This document shows positions 1 to 8,208 of a DNA stretch of 64,000 nucleotides, one piece after another (positions within the stretch are counted from its first letter, which is position 1; each line of letters begins with the position of its first letter). Source of the DNA: Halorussus salinus. GTDB lineage: Archaea > Halobacteriota > Halobacteria > Halobacteriales > Haladaptataceae. The notes beneath the pieces were generated by a model. That model saw nothing but the letters and a program-made list of their open reading frames with translations, did no database searches and was not told the DNA's origin. The DNA lies in contig NZ_ML974128.1 in assembly GCF_004765815.2 (NCBI RefSeq), positions 563,077-627,076 of the forward strand, in the 5' to 3' direction. A program made the translations under genes and the position numbers.

Positions 1-390
1 AGGAGTCGCGGCCGAGTCGGGCGACGAGTCGTGGTAGAACGAGAGTAGTTCCTCCAAGAGTACCGCGTCGCGGTCCGCGGGGTCGTAGTGGTGGTCGATG
101 AAGTCCTCGGCGTCTTGGACGTTCCCGCGGAGCGCGTGTTTGCGGACGAAGAGAACCGATTCGAGGAAGGAGAGCCCCTCGCCCTCCGAGGGACCGGCGT
201 CGCGGATGAGCGCGTCCTCCAACTCCTCGAAATCCAGCGTCTCCGGTTCGAAGTCCGGGTCGAGTTGCGCGAGGACGTACTCCGAGCAGAAGCGGTGGAA
301 CTCCGATTTGCTCTCGACGACGCCCTCCTCGACGAGTGCTTCGATTTCCTCGACGACGGGTTCGGGAAATCGGACGGTACTCTTGACCAT
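1..390 (-). CDS. Ribbon-helix-helix (CopG/MetJ-type) DNA-binding protein, C-terminus cut by window edge
   Basis: The reverse strand reads from an ATG at 390 through the left edge without a stop, giving 130 residues so far. The first 45 residues have the ribbon-helix-helix pattern: a short beta strand (MVKSTVRFPEPVV) followed by helices with the turn ESKSEFHRF. RHH proteins of this size in haloarchaea act as dimeric transcription regulators. The remainder is acidic and helical and matches nothing I know. A TATA-like box at 414-424 lies about 25 bases before the ATG, so the transcript is probably leaderless. It diverges from the AN1 zinc-finger gene. The target genes cannot be read from this window. 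Confidence 0.8.
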   Translation of the reverse strand, partial: MVKSTVRFPEPVVEEIEALVEEGVVESKSEFHRFCSEYVLAQLDPDFEPETLDFEELEDALIRDAGPSEGEGLSFLESVLFVRKHALRGNVQDAEDFIDHHYDPADRDAVLLEELLSFYHDSSPDSAATP

Positions 391-413
391 GTGTCTACAC
401 TATTCTCAAGGCT

Positions 414-424
414 GTTAAATAAAC
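414..424 (-). promoter_or_regulatory. TATA box for the RHH gene
   Basis: On the reverse strand this reads GTTTATTTAAC, about 25 bases before the ATG at 390. That spacing places transcription start at or next to the start codon, as in haloarchaeal leaderless mRNAs. Confidence 0.55.
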
Positions 425-560
425 CTTGGCAACAGCTGACTCGGGTGGCCGAGAGATGCCGTTCGCTGGCCCGCTGGGGCTTTTCCCGGCGCATCTGGTT
501 TCGGGAAGGCCCGAAAAACCTGACCCATACTTCCTTGGTTGTGCATTGTCTACATCACTC

Positions 561-731
561 ATGGCCACCTGCAAGGAGTGCGGCGAGAAACTGGTCGGCA
601 CGCGTGGCTGTTCGTACTGCGAAGGCACGTTCTGTCCGCACCACCAACTCCCGGAGAATCACGACTGTCCGGGTATCAAGCACCTGAACAAGACCGGCAA
701 CCGCTTCGACAGCGGCTTCGACGGGTCGTAG
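561..731 (+). CDS. Small AN1-type zinc finger protein
   Basis: A 56-residue protein starting MATCKECG. Cysteines and histidines follow the AN1 spacing: CKEC, a second pair in GCSYC, then FCPHH and a final histidine and cysteine in the NHDCPG motif, which bind two zinc ions. Archaeal AN1 mini-proteins are widespread, and their role is not settled (ubiquitin-like/proteasome links are known only for eukaryotic relatives). An upstream in-frame ATG at 426 exists, but the intervening residues look non-coding and homologous proteins begin at this methionine. The gene stands alone, divergent from the RHH gene. Confidence 0.85.
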   Translation: MATCKECGEKLVGTRGCSYCEGTFCPHHQLPENHDCPGIKHLNKTGNRFDSGFDGS

Positions 732-997
732 TCGGCAGTTGCCGGAGTTGGAAACCGCCGGAATCGGAGAATCCCGGAATTGGAGGGGAACCGAAATCGG
801 AAATTCCGGGACCGGAAGTCGCTGAAACCGGAGACAGTCGGTTCGGAATCGCGATTTCGACTCCGAGGCTCCGAGGAGGAGGTCCCGACGAGCGGCGACA
901 GTTCCGACACCACCGACCCGCTCAATAGCACTCTCGAACCACCGTAGAAGAACGAAAATATTGCTTTCGACTCACTCTCTCATTCCGACGGCCGCGC

Positions 998-1810
998 TCA
1001 GAACCGCTCGGCGAGTCCGTCCAGCGCCTCGTGATGCTCGGTCGTGTGGGGCGCGGTCAGCGGCGAGACGCTTATTTTCCCCTCAAAGACCGCCCGGCGG
1101 TCGGTGCCCTCGGGGTCCGAGAGCGCGTCGCCGTCCATCTGCTCCCACGTCCGGTCGTGGAGCGTCACCACGCCGTCCTCCTCGGTCGCGTCCATGTCGT
1201 AGACGTGGGAGGGCCGCGTGACTTCCATCGGCGTGCGGTTCCCGGTCGTCGCCTCGCGGCCACCGTCTTCGACCGCGCTCGCGTCGTTCGGCAAGGGGCC
1301 GTTGACGTTCAGATACTCGGCCTCCTCGAAGACGCCCGCCTCGGGCGCGCGCTCCACGAGGTAGCGGACCGACTCCGCGACTTCGGCGTACTCCTCGACG
1401 GTCGTGTCGCGGGGCCACTCGCTTTGGGGGATGTGGAGCGACGCCGCGATTGCGGGGACGCCGAAGAACGCCGCCTCGACCGCGGCGCTGACGGTGCCCG
1501 AGCGGCCGAGGACGTACGCGCCGATGTTCGCGCCCTCGTTGATGCCCGAGACCACGATGTCGGGGTAGGGACCGAGTTCCGCGAGTCCCGCGACCACGCA
1601 GTCGGAGGGCGTGCCCTCGACGGCGTAGCCGAGTTCGTGTTCCTCGACGGGGACCTCGTAGGTCATCGCCCGGCCGACCGCGCTCTGGTCGTCGGCGGGC
1701 GCGACCGTCGTGACGTTGCCGACCTCCGAGAGGGCGTCGTAGAGCGCGCGGATGCCGGGGCTGTCTATCCCGTCGTCGTTCGTCAGCAGGATTTCGAGGG
1801 ATTCGCTCAT
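998..1810 (-). CDS. surE: 5'/3'-nucleotidase SurE
   Basis: A 270-residue acid phosphatase of the SurE family, which dephosphorylates nucleoside monophosphates with a divalent metal. The family hallmarks are present: NDDG at residues 11-14 (metal-binding Asp pair), a conserved Ser in the ADDQSA segment, GTPSDC near 66-71, SGINEGAN near 88-95, and SGTVSAA near 104-110. I start at the ATG at 1810 (MSESLEILLTNDDG); a GTG/ATG nine codons upstream adds an unlikely tail. Length is normal for the family. It is transcribed towards the low-complexity gap at 732-997 and appears monocistronic. Confidence 0.93.
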   Translation of the reverse strand: MSESLEILLTNDDGIDSPGIRALYDALSEVGNVTTVAPADDQSAVGRAMTYEVPVEEHELGYAVEGTPSDCVVAGLAELGPYPDIVVSGINEGANIGAYVLGRSGTVSAAVEAAFFGVPAIAASLHIPQSEWPRDTTVEEYAEVAESVRYLVERAPEAGVFEEAEYLNVNGPLPNDASAVEDGGREATTGNRTPMEVTRPSHVYDMDATEEDGVVTLHDRTWEQMDGDALSDPEGTDRRAVFEGKISVSPLTAPHTTEHHEALDGLAERF

Positions 1811-1918
1811 GTGTCCGTGGTTGCGGGGGCCGGTCAAAAGTCCTACCGCTCTCGGTGCCGCGCTCGCGGGACCTCGAATCGCTCGCCGACCGAATCGGAA
1901 AAGAGACGCCGCGAGAAC

Positions 1919-2659
1919 TCAGAACCGGACGTAGACCATCACGAAGATAATCGCCAACTGGAGCGCGCCCTGCACGCCCGCCAACTTCGCGTTGCGCATC
2001 CCGATAGCGCCGATTAGCTCCTCGTCGGGGTTCGCGGTCGTCATCTCCCGATACATCCGAACCTCGCCGGGGAGCAACACCCCGAAGCCGAGAATCGACA
2101 GCGCGGTCACGATGCCGAGCGCCGCGGCAATTTCGTGGTCAGTCATGGCAAACTCGGGGAGCGTCCGGAACAGCCACGCCGCGTGTCCGACCCCCGCGAC
2201 GCCGAAGACCGTGAGCGTGCGACGGTCGGTCAGCGCGCCGAACTGGCGCGCGACCAGCAGTATCACCGGCAACGAAATCGCGGTACTCATCAGCGCGATC
2301 CACGGCTCCGCGTGCGGGAACTTGCCGAGTCGCTCGGCTAACGTCACCCCGCCGAAGACGGTGACGAGCGCCAGCGACGGCATCAAGAACGTCGTCTTCG
2401 GGGTAAGCCGCCGGAACACCGACGCCTTCTCCTCGGTAGAGAGGCCGCCGATGACCGGCCCGAGGACCAGTCCGAGAAACAGGTCGATACCGGTCCACAG
2501 GACCCCGGCCATGACGTGGACGTACATCAGGTGGCGGAGCGGCCCGGCTGTCACCCCGTAGGCCAGCGCGACCAGCGGGACCGCGACGACGCCCGCCGCG
2601 AACGCCGGGTTCGCCCGGTCGGCCATACCGCCGACGAAACTGCGCGATGCGGTTGCCAT
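1919..2659 (-). CDS. Integral membrane protein, CopD/DUF2269-like
   Basis: A 246-residue protein with about six or seven hydrophobic helices. The HVMAGVLWTGIDLFLG segment near residue 48 and a central GGVTLAERLG loop recall CopD/DUF2269-type membrane proteins, some of which bind heme or copper through helix histidines. No catalytic motif is evident, so the function is unassigned. A very AT-rich stretch (2689-2708) lies 30-50 bases upstream of the ATG and should contain its TATA box. It is followed on the same strand by surE, about 110 bases away. Confidence 0.75.
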   Translation of the reverse strand: MATASRSFVGGMADRANPAFAAGVVAVPLVALAYGVTAGPLRHLMYVHVMAGVLWTGIDLFLGLVLGPVIGGLSTEEKASVFRRLTPKTTFLMPSLALVTVFGGVTLAERLGKFPHAEPWIALMSTAISLPVILLVARQFGALTDRRTLTVFGVAGVGHAAWLFRTLPEFAMTDHEIAAALGIVTALSILGFGVLLPGEVRMYREMTTANPDEELIGAIGMRNAKLAGVQGALQLAIIFVMVYVRF

Positions 2660-2750
2660 ACTCTACCAGAGGCCGCGCACGGGCGGATGTTAAAAATTAT
2701 TGTTATTTACATCTGAAGCACCGTTTTGGGAGAAGTGGGCGCGACCGACC

Positions 2751-4112
2751 TCAGTCCCACGCCGGATGGTCGTCGGCCAATCGCGTCCGCCCTTCCTCCT
2801 CGAACAGGTTCTCGCGCAGGGTCTCGCCCTCGTACTCGTCGCGCACCAGTCCGCGCTCGCGCAGTTCCGGCACCACCATGTCCACGAAGTCCCGGAGGGT
2901 GCCCGGCCGGACGACCTCCTTGACGTTGAACCCGTCCACGCCGACCTCCTCGTACCAGTACTGGAGTTCGTCGGCGACCTGCTCGGGACTCCCGACGATG
3001 ACGGGCGACGTGGACCCCAATCCAGCGAACTCGGCGACTTCGCCCACCGTCCAGTCGCGGTCGGGGTCGTTCTGCGTGAAGGCGTTGACCGCGCCCTGAA
3101 TCGCGTCGGTCTCGATGTGTTCGACCTTCTGGTCGGGGTCCAACTCGGAGAAGTCGATGTCAGTGAAACCGGCAAGTAGTGCCAGCGTCGCCTCGTAATC
3201 GACGTTCTCGGCGTAGGTCTCGTACTTCTCGCGGGCGACCGCCTCGGTCTCGCCGACGACGGGAACGACGCCGGGGAAGAAGCGCAGTTCGTCGGGGTCC
3301 CGGCCGCGCGCTTCGGCGCGCTCGCGGAGGTCCGCCACGTAGTCCCGGACGCCCTCCTCGGTCGGTTGGCTGACGAAGACGGCTTCCGCGTTGTCCGCGG
3401 CGAAGTCCCGCCCGCGGTCCGAGGAGCCAGCCTGATACAAGACGGGCGTGCGCTGTGGCGAGGGTTCGCAACTGTGGGCGTCGGGGACCTCGAAGTACTC
3501 GCCCTCGAAGTCGATGCCCGAGACCTCCTCGGGATCAGTGTAGACGCCGGACTCCCTGTCGCGGACTACTGCGTCGTCGCTCCAGCTCTCCTCCCAGAGC
3601 CGATGACACACGTCCATGAACTCGTCGGCGCGGTCGTATCTGGTCTGGCGGTCCATGCGCTCGTCCAGCCCGAGGTTGCGGGCCGCGCTCTCCAGATAGG
3701 AGGTCACGATGTTGAACGCCACTCGGCCGTCGGTCACGTGGTCGAGCGTCGAGAGTTCGCGGGCCAACTGGTAGGGGTGGACGTAGGTCGTCGAGCGCGT
3801 CACGGCGAATCCGAGGTTGTCGGTCACGGTCGCCATCGCCGGGACGAGGGCTTGCGGGTCGTTGGCGGGCGTCTGGACCGCGTTCTCGATGGCGGTGTCG
3901 CTGTCGCCGCCGAACACGTCGTAGATGCCCCGCACGTCCGCGAAGAACACGGCGTCGAAGCCGCCGCGCTCGGCGGTCCGGGCCACGTCGAGCCAGTACT
4001 CCACGTCGGTGTAGCGGTGGGACTGGTCGCCCGGCGTCCGCCAGTTGCCGGTCGTGACGTGTTCGACCGAGTTCATCGTGAAGAGGTTGAGGTGGATGTA
4101 GTCGCTACTCAT
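2751..4112 (-). CDS. Luciferase-like flavin-dependent monooxygenase (NtaA/SnaA/DszA family)
   Basis: A 453-residue TIM-barrel flavoprotein. The opening MNSVEHVTTGNWR, FDAVFFADV near residue 55, the RSTTYVHPYQLARE segment near 125 and VTDGRVAFNIVTS near 145 are typical of the FMNH2-dependent NtaA/SnaA/DszA subgroup, which oxidises nitrilotriacetate, pristinamycin precursors, dibenzothiophene sulfone or similar compounds with reduced flavin from a partner reductase. No reductase gene is adjacent. The substrate cannot be read from sequence. The next gene upstream on the same strand (ATP-grasp, 4248-5564) is separated by about 135 bases. Confidence 0.85.
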   Translation of the reverse strand: MSSDYIHLNLFTMNSVEHVTTGNWRTPGDQSHRYTDVEYWLDVARTAERGGFDAVFFADVRGIYDVFGGDSDTAIENAVQTPANDPQALVPAMATVTDNLGFAVTRSTTYVHPYQLARELSTLDHVTDGRVAFNIVTSYLESAARNLGLDERMDRQTRYDRADEFMDVCHRLWEESWSDDAVVRDRESGVYTDPEEVSGIDFEGEYFEVPDAHSCEPSPQRTPVLYQAGSSDRGRDFAADNAEAVFVSQPTEEGVRDYVADLRERAEARGRDPDELRFFPGVVPVVGETEAVAREKYETYAENVDYEATLALLAGFTDIDFSELDPDQKVEHIETDAIQGAVNAFTQNDPDRDWTVGEVAEFAGLGSTSPVIVGSPEQVADELQYWYEEVGVDGFNVKEVVRPGTLRDFVDMVVPELRERGLVRDEYEGETLRENLFEEEGRTRLADDHPAWD

Positions 4113-4247
4113 TGTCGAGTCGGTGGGGTCGCCCGCGGGAAAAGACCGGGAAACCGGCGAGACGTGCGGCCGACCTCGGACGCTCCCGACTCGAACGCTT
4201 CCACCTCGGAGGCGTCCGACTCGGCCGCGACCGACGAGAGCGGTCGG

Positions 4248-5564
4248 CTAGCAGGAACAGTAGTACTCGCTCGTCCCGAACTCTGTCGAGAGGAGTTGGT
4301 ACGCCGGAGCGGGGTCCGATGGCCGATAGACGCCGGTCGTCAGGTCGGCGCTCGACTCGAAGTCGCCGGACAACAGCGAGAGCCAGTCGTCGCGGGCCAG
4401 CACGTCCGCGAAAGTCTCGTCCGACGAGAGCAGTTGCAGGTAGTCGGCGAGGTAGACCCAACTCGCGTCGCGGACCTCGTCGGCCTCGTAGCTCTCGCCC
4501 ACGGCGTCGCTGTAGGCCGCCAGCGGGAGGTTCGCTCCGGCCTGCACCGGCAGGGAAATCCACTTCCACGGGCGAGTGTTCACGTCGATGAGGACGTACT
4601 CCTCGCGGTCGCCGTCGTAGAGGAACTCGGCCTCGCTGATGCCATAGTAGTCGGTCTCGTCCAAGACCGCGAGCGCGTTCTCTTCGACCTCGTGGGCGGC
4701 TTCGCCCGTGGCGCGCCGGACGACGCAGGAGGTGCCGTAGCCCAGCGGGTATCGGACGCGGGCGTTCCCGACGAACGAGACCGCCTCGCCGGACTCGGGC
4801 ACGTAGGAGGCGAGCGAGCAGTCCTCGCCCTGTACTGCCGGGACCTTCTCTTGGGCCATCACGCGGATGCCCTCCGCGGCGGCGTTGGCCACCACGTCTT
4901 CCAGTTCGCCCTCGTCGGCGACTTCGATGACGTTCGTGCCGACGGCTTCGGAGAACTTCCGCTTGAGCGCGGGCTTGATTACGAGCGGGAAGCCCAGTCG
5001 CTCGGCGGCCTCGGCGGCGGGGACGCTCTCGCGGCCCGCGTCGCCCGGTCCGGCCTCGCGCCCGGCAGGCCCCTGCTCGCCGCCGGTTTCGGCGGGGTCG
5101 GTCTCGGCGATGCGGTAGGTCTCGGGGTACGGAACGTCCAGCTTCTCGGCGACGGTGTACAGCGATTCTTTGTCCAGCACGCGGTCGATGGTCGCGCGCT
5201 CGGCGAACGGGAGCCGGACGCCCTCGGGTTCGGTTCGGGAGAAGGCGTGGACCCACTCGTCCATGCACCCGAAGGCGACCGGTTCGTGGTCCACCGCGGC
5301 GGCGAGGGCTTCCACGTCCTCACGGAAGCCCTCCTCGTCGTCCAGCGGGTAGGTGACCTGTCCCGCGAAATCGACCGCGTCGGAGTAGGGCGCGACCCCC
5401 TTCTCGTTGCGGTCGATAGCGATTACCGGCACGTCGCGGGCTTGAAGCGCGCGAGCTACGCTCAGGCCGGTGACGTGGGCGTTACAGACGATTGCTGGCG
5501 GTCGGTCGAACTCGGCGTCCGCGAGCGCGTCGCGGAGTCCCTCGAAGGAGCGGAAGGTTGCCAT
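4248..5564 (-). CDS. ATP-grasp superfamily protein (carbamoyl-phosphate-synthase-like)
   Basis: A 438-residue protein with a Rossmann-like pre-ATP-grasp domain (residues 1-120), then an ATP-grasp fold. FPLVIKPALKRKF near 192 supplies the ATP-binding lysines, and the Mg-binding acidic motif is in LIDVNTRPWKW near 330. Such enzymes ligate a carboxylate to an amine or thiol through an acyl-phosphate, or carboxylate/carbamoylate a substrate. The substrate is unknown. The start is the ATG at 5564; the open frame continues upstream for 100 codons but enters a dispersed DNA repeat and is not protein-like. The protein ends in YYCSC, an unusual cysteine-containing tail. Confidence 0.85.
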   Translation of the reverse strand: MATFRSFEGLRDALADAEFDRPPAIVCNAHVTGLSVARALQARDVPVIAIDRNEKGVAPYSDAVDFAGQVTYPLDDEEGFREDVEALAAAVDHEPVAFGCMDEWVHAFSRTEPEGVRLPFAERATIDRVLDKESLYTVAEKLDVPYPETYRIAETDPAETGGEQGPAGREAGPGDAGRESVPAAEAAERLGFPLVIKPALKRKFSEAVGTNVIEVADEGELEDVVANAAAEGIRVMAQEKVPAVQGEDCSLASYVPESGEAVSFVGNARVRYPLGYGTSCVVRRATGEAAHEVEENALAVLDETDYYGISEAEFLYDGDREEYVLIDVNTRPWKWISLPVQAGANLPLAAYSDAVGESYEADEVRDASWVYLADYLQLLSSDETFADVLARDDWLSLLSGDFESSADLTTGVYRPSDPAPAYQLLSTEFGTSEYYCSC

Positions 5565-6072
5565 ACCCGTGGTTGTCGTCTCGCGCGCTAAAAGTCGTCC
5601 GAGTCGGCAAAGCCGTCCGGAGACTGCGACGACTCGGGGTGTCGGGGGTTTCCGGGAACTCCTCGGCGTTCGACTCACGTGGACTTCGAGATACTGACCT
5701 CTCGGCGCGTGCGGGCGTCTGCGCGAACGGACGTGAGCGCACGGCTCGTCGGACGCGGTTTGCCCGACGGTGCGGCCCGCGAGTGGCCGCGCCCTTCCGC
5801 GCGAGGGATGAGGCTTGCGAGACACGACGCGTCTCGCCCATCTGCGAACGTCGTTCGCAGACATCGCAACGCAGTGAGAAGCGCAATCGGATGGGGAGGA
5901 CGAGGTGCCGTGCGGACGCGGTGCGGTAGACTCCTCTGCTCAAGCCTGAAACTAGCTTTTCGATGTCAACAACAGTCTTCGAAGTACCGAGACCACCGGT
6001 TCCCGAGCAAAGAACCTGTTTCTCACGGAGACCAGCCACAACCGGCAAGTGTGGGACCGCCGAACTGAGACC
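5565..6072. other. Divergent intergenic region with a dispersed repeat
   Basis: 508 bases between the divergent ATP-grasp and aldo/keto reductase genes. The middle (5797-5957) is copy A of the dispersed repeat described separately. The remainder must hold two promoters. I see no supportable gene; long frames here are produced by the repeat. Confidence 0.6.
5797..5957 (+). repeat. Dispersed hairpin-rich repeat, copy A
   Basis: About 161 bases beginning CCGCGCGAGGGATGAG and ending CAAGCCTGAAACTAGCT. It shares these ends and several internal blocks with copies at 38653-38777 and 47899-48080. Internal inverted repeats are GCGAGAC/GTCTCGC (5817-5836) and TCTGCGAA/TTCGCAGA (5841-5861). It lies between two divergent genes. 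There are no terminal transposon-like inverted repeats or target duplication that I can see. Confidence 0.75.
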
Positions 6073-7272
6073 ATGCTTCGACAGCGACTCCAGACCGAGG
6101 AGCCACGCGAAGAACCGAGCGACGGCGGCGTTCTCCGGAAGGGCCTGCCCTTCGCGTTCGCCTTCGCCATGGGCTTTCTCCTCGGCCGACAGCGGGGCGA
6201 CGGGGCCGAGGCCATCGAGGGCGACGAGTTGAGCGAGGCCGCCAGCGAGGTCCGGGAACGCGCGACCCCTGGCGAGAGCGAGGCGGAGGCCGAGGGAGAG
6301 TCCGAAGCGCCCGAGCGCGGGGAGGCCGACCGCGAGGAGATGGACGCAGAGAGTCAGGTCGAGTCCGAGGACGTGGAGGCCGTCGAAGGGACGGAAGCCG
6401 AAGCGGACGAGACCGAGCAAGCCGAAACCGAGACCGACGAGGAGGTCGCCGCGCTCTCGCCGCCGACCGCTCACGGGATGCCGATGCTCGGTCTCGGCAC
6501 GTACCAGATGGAGGAGTACGACGAGTGCGTCGATGCGGTCCGGCGAGCGGTCGAGATGGGCTACCGGCACGTCGATACCGCCGAGGGGTACGAGAACGAG
6601 GAGGCCGTCGGCGACGCCATCGCGGAGGCCGACGTGGACCGCGAGGACCTCTTTTTGGCGACGAAGGTCAGCCCGGACAATCTCGACTTCGACCACGTGC
6701 TGACCAGCGCCGAGGAGAGCTTGGACCGACTCGGCGTCGAGTCGGTGGACCTGCTGTACGTCCACTGGCCGCTCGGCGAGTACGAGGCCGAGGACACGCT
6801 GGATGCCTTCGCGGAACTCCGCGAGGAGGGAATGATAGACGAAATCGGCGTGAGCAACTTCACCGTGGACCTGCTGGAGGAGGCCATCGAAGTATCGGAG
6901 GAACCCATCTTCGCCAATCAGGTCGAGATGCACCCCCTGCTCCCCCAGACCGAACTCCAGCAGTTCTGTGCCCAAGACGACGTGGACGTGGAACTGGTCG
7001 CCTACTCACCCATCGCCCGCGGCGACGTGTCGGACGTGGACGCGCTACAGGAGGTCGCCGAGAAGCACGACGCGACGCCCCAGCAGGTCAGCCTCGCGTG
7101 GCTCCGCGAGAAGGAGGTCACGGCCATCCCGAAGGCGACCGGCGAGGACCACCTCCGGGAGAACTGGCTCAGTCTCGGCGTCGAGTTGGACGACGAGGAC
7201 GTGGAGAAAATCGACGCCATCGACGAGCGCCGCCGCATCGTGGACCCCGACGAAGCGCCGTGGAACGAGTGA
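6073..7272 (+). CDS. Aldo/keto reductase fused to an N-terminal membrane anchor and acidic linker
   Basis: A 399-residue protein in three parts. Residues 1-40 contain one hydrophobic segment (GLPFAFAFAMGFLLG, 24-38). Residues 41-128 are a highly acidic low-complexity linker. Residues 134-399 are a full aldo/keto reductase barrel. The catalytic tetrad is intact: Asp168 and Tyr173 (HVDTAEGY), Lys198 (ATKV) and His231 (YVHWPL). Family members reduce carbonyls with NAD(P)H and normally start at about HGMPMLGLG with no anchor. I use the ATG at 6073; another at 6049 would add eight residues. The membrane side is uncertain, but NAD(P)H use argues for the cytoplasmic face. Confidence 0.88.
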   Translation: MLRQRLQTEEPREEPSDGGVLRKGLPFAFAFAMGFLLGRQRGDGAEAIEGDELSEAASEVRERATPGESEAEAEGESEAPERGEADREEMDAESQVESEDVEAVEGTEAEADETEQAETETDEEVAALSPPTAHGMPMLGLGTYQMEEYDECVDAVRRAVEMGYRHVDTAEGYENEEAVGDAIAEADVDREDLFLATKVSPDNLDFDHVLTSAEESLDRLGVESVDLLYVHWPLGEYEAEDTLDAFAELREEGMIDEIGVSNFTVDLLEEAIEVSEEPIFANQVEMHPLLPQTELQQFCAQDDVDVELVAYSPIARGDVSDVDALQEVAEKHDATPQQVSLAWLREKEVTAIPKATGEDHLRENWLSLGVELDDEDVEKIDAIDERRRIVDPDEAPWNE

Positions 7273-7383
7273 GTCGGCGATGGGGCAGAACGACCGCCCT
7301 CCTCGGCGACGGGGAGGGACGAACGCGCTCTGCGACGGGTGTGTGAACTAAGGGCATATTACGACTTTTATCATGAAAGACCA

Positions 7384-7394
7384 TTATCTTTAAC
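7384..7394 (+). promoter_or_regulatory. TATA-like box upstream of the 36-residue ORF and acetyltransferase
   Basis: TTATCTTTAAC sits in a short AT-rich island (7355-7395) in otherwise GC-rich DNA. Its centre is about 33 bases before the ATG at 7422, which fits a near-leaderless transcript starting at the small ORF rather than at the acetyltransferase start at 7529. Confidence 0.4.
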
Positions 7395-7421
7395 TCCCGG
7401 AACGTCCTCGGTCGGGTCGCA

Positions 7422-7532
7422 ATGGGACGACGACCCACGTCGATAGCCCCGTACAACTCGCTTCGCATCGGACCGACCGACGGTCCGCTCTCGGACCCGC
7501 TCGGTCTGCGCGGCCGCGCCGGAGGACGATGA
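7422..7532 (+). CDS. Possible 36-residue leader or small protein
   Basis: The short frame MGRRPTSIAPYN... runs from an ATG at 7422 to a TGA that overlaps the acetyltransferase start by four bases (ATGA). A TATA-like box at 7384-7394 is placed so that the mRNA would begin a few bases before this ATG. It is not in frame with the acetyltransferase, so it is not an extension of it. It is basic, unlike most haloarchaeal proteins, and I recognise no family. It may be a translated leader coupling expression of the next gene, or a chance frame. Confidence 0.3.
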   Translation: MGRRPTSIAPYNSLRIGPTDGPLSDPLGLRGRAGGR

Positions 7533-8158
7533 GCGCGGACGCCACCGACGCCGAACTGGACGCGGCCAACGCCGAAGCGAACGCCACTGACGCCGGGAGC
7601 GACGCCACCGGGGACGAGGTAGGCGGCGACGAGTTCCCCGCGCCGCCCCGGACGTTCACCGACGGCGAGGAGCGCGTACTCCGACTGCTCGCCAGCGAGG
7701 CGTCCGCGGCGTCCGACAACGAGTCCCCGAGCGATTCTCCCTCCTCGGACCACCACGAGGAGCTAGCGGCGATGTACGACGCCTTCGAGTCGGGCGACCG
7801 CGCGCAGGGCATCCCGCCCGCGAACCCCCGACGCCGCGGCGAGTGGCTCGACAGGCTCCGCGAGGGCATCGAGGTCGTCGCCTGCCACGACGAGCGCGCG
7901 GTCGGCCACGGTATCCTGCTCGACGGCGGGCCGGGCCACGAACTCGCGCTGTTCGTCCACCCCGACTACCGCGGGGCAGGAATCGGGACCGCGCTCGTTC
8001 GGGCACTCCTCGGCGAGGGGCGGTCGGCGGGCGTCGAGCGCGTCTGGCTCTCGGTCGAGCGCACGAACCGCCCGGCGGTCAGCCTCTACCGCGGGGCCGG
8101 GTTCGAGCCGACCGACAGCGGACTCGGCGAACTGGAGATGGCGCGCTCGCTCCGGTGA
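7529..8158 (+). CDS. GNAT family N-acetyltransferase with acidic N-terminal extension
   Basis: A 209-residue protein. The C-terminal half is a GNAT fold, with the acetyl-CoA loop RGAGIG at residues 148-153 following the LFVHPDY strand, and the final NRPAVSLYRGAGFEP motif. Residues 1-75 are acidic and low in complexity, with poly-Ser/Asp. The substrate is not predictable. An ATGA overlap with the upstream 36-codon frame and a GGAGGA just before the ATG suggest translational coupling. The end lies about 50 bases before tyrA on the same strand. Confidence 0.8.
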   Translation: MSADATDAELDAANAEANATDAGSDATGDEVGGDEFPAPPRTFTDGEERVLRLLASEASAASDNESPSDSPSSDHHEELAAMYDAFESGDRAQGIPPANPRRRGEWLDRLREGIEVVACHDERAVGHGILLDGGPGHELALFVHPDYRGAGIGTALVRALLGEGRSAGVERVWLSVERTNRPAVSLYRGAGFEPTDSGLGELEMARSLR

Positions 8159-8208
8159 CGCGCTCCGTAGCGAACCCCTTTTGAGACCCGACCGGCTACC
8201 TCCTCTCG

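Noticed and set aside
3366-5591. 741-codon open frame on the plus strand
   Set aside because: It is antisense to the luciferase-like and ATP-grasp genes and reads Val/Gly/Arg-rich without any domain; typical shadow frame of high-GC DNA.
5482-6975. Long minus-strand frame around dispersed repeat copy A with a twin near 47712-48135
   Set aside because: The similar peptides (for example LRFSLRCDVCERRSQ) in both places come from the DNA repeat itself, which has length differences and stops; there is no sign of selection for protein.
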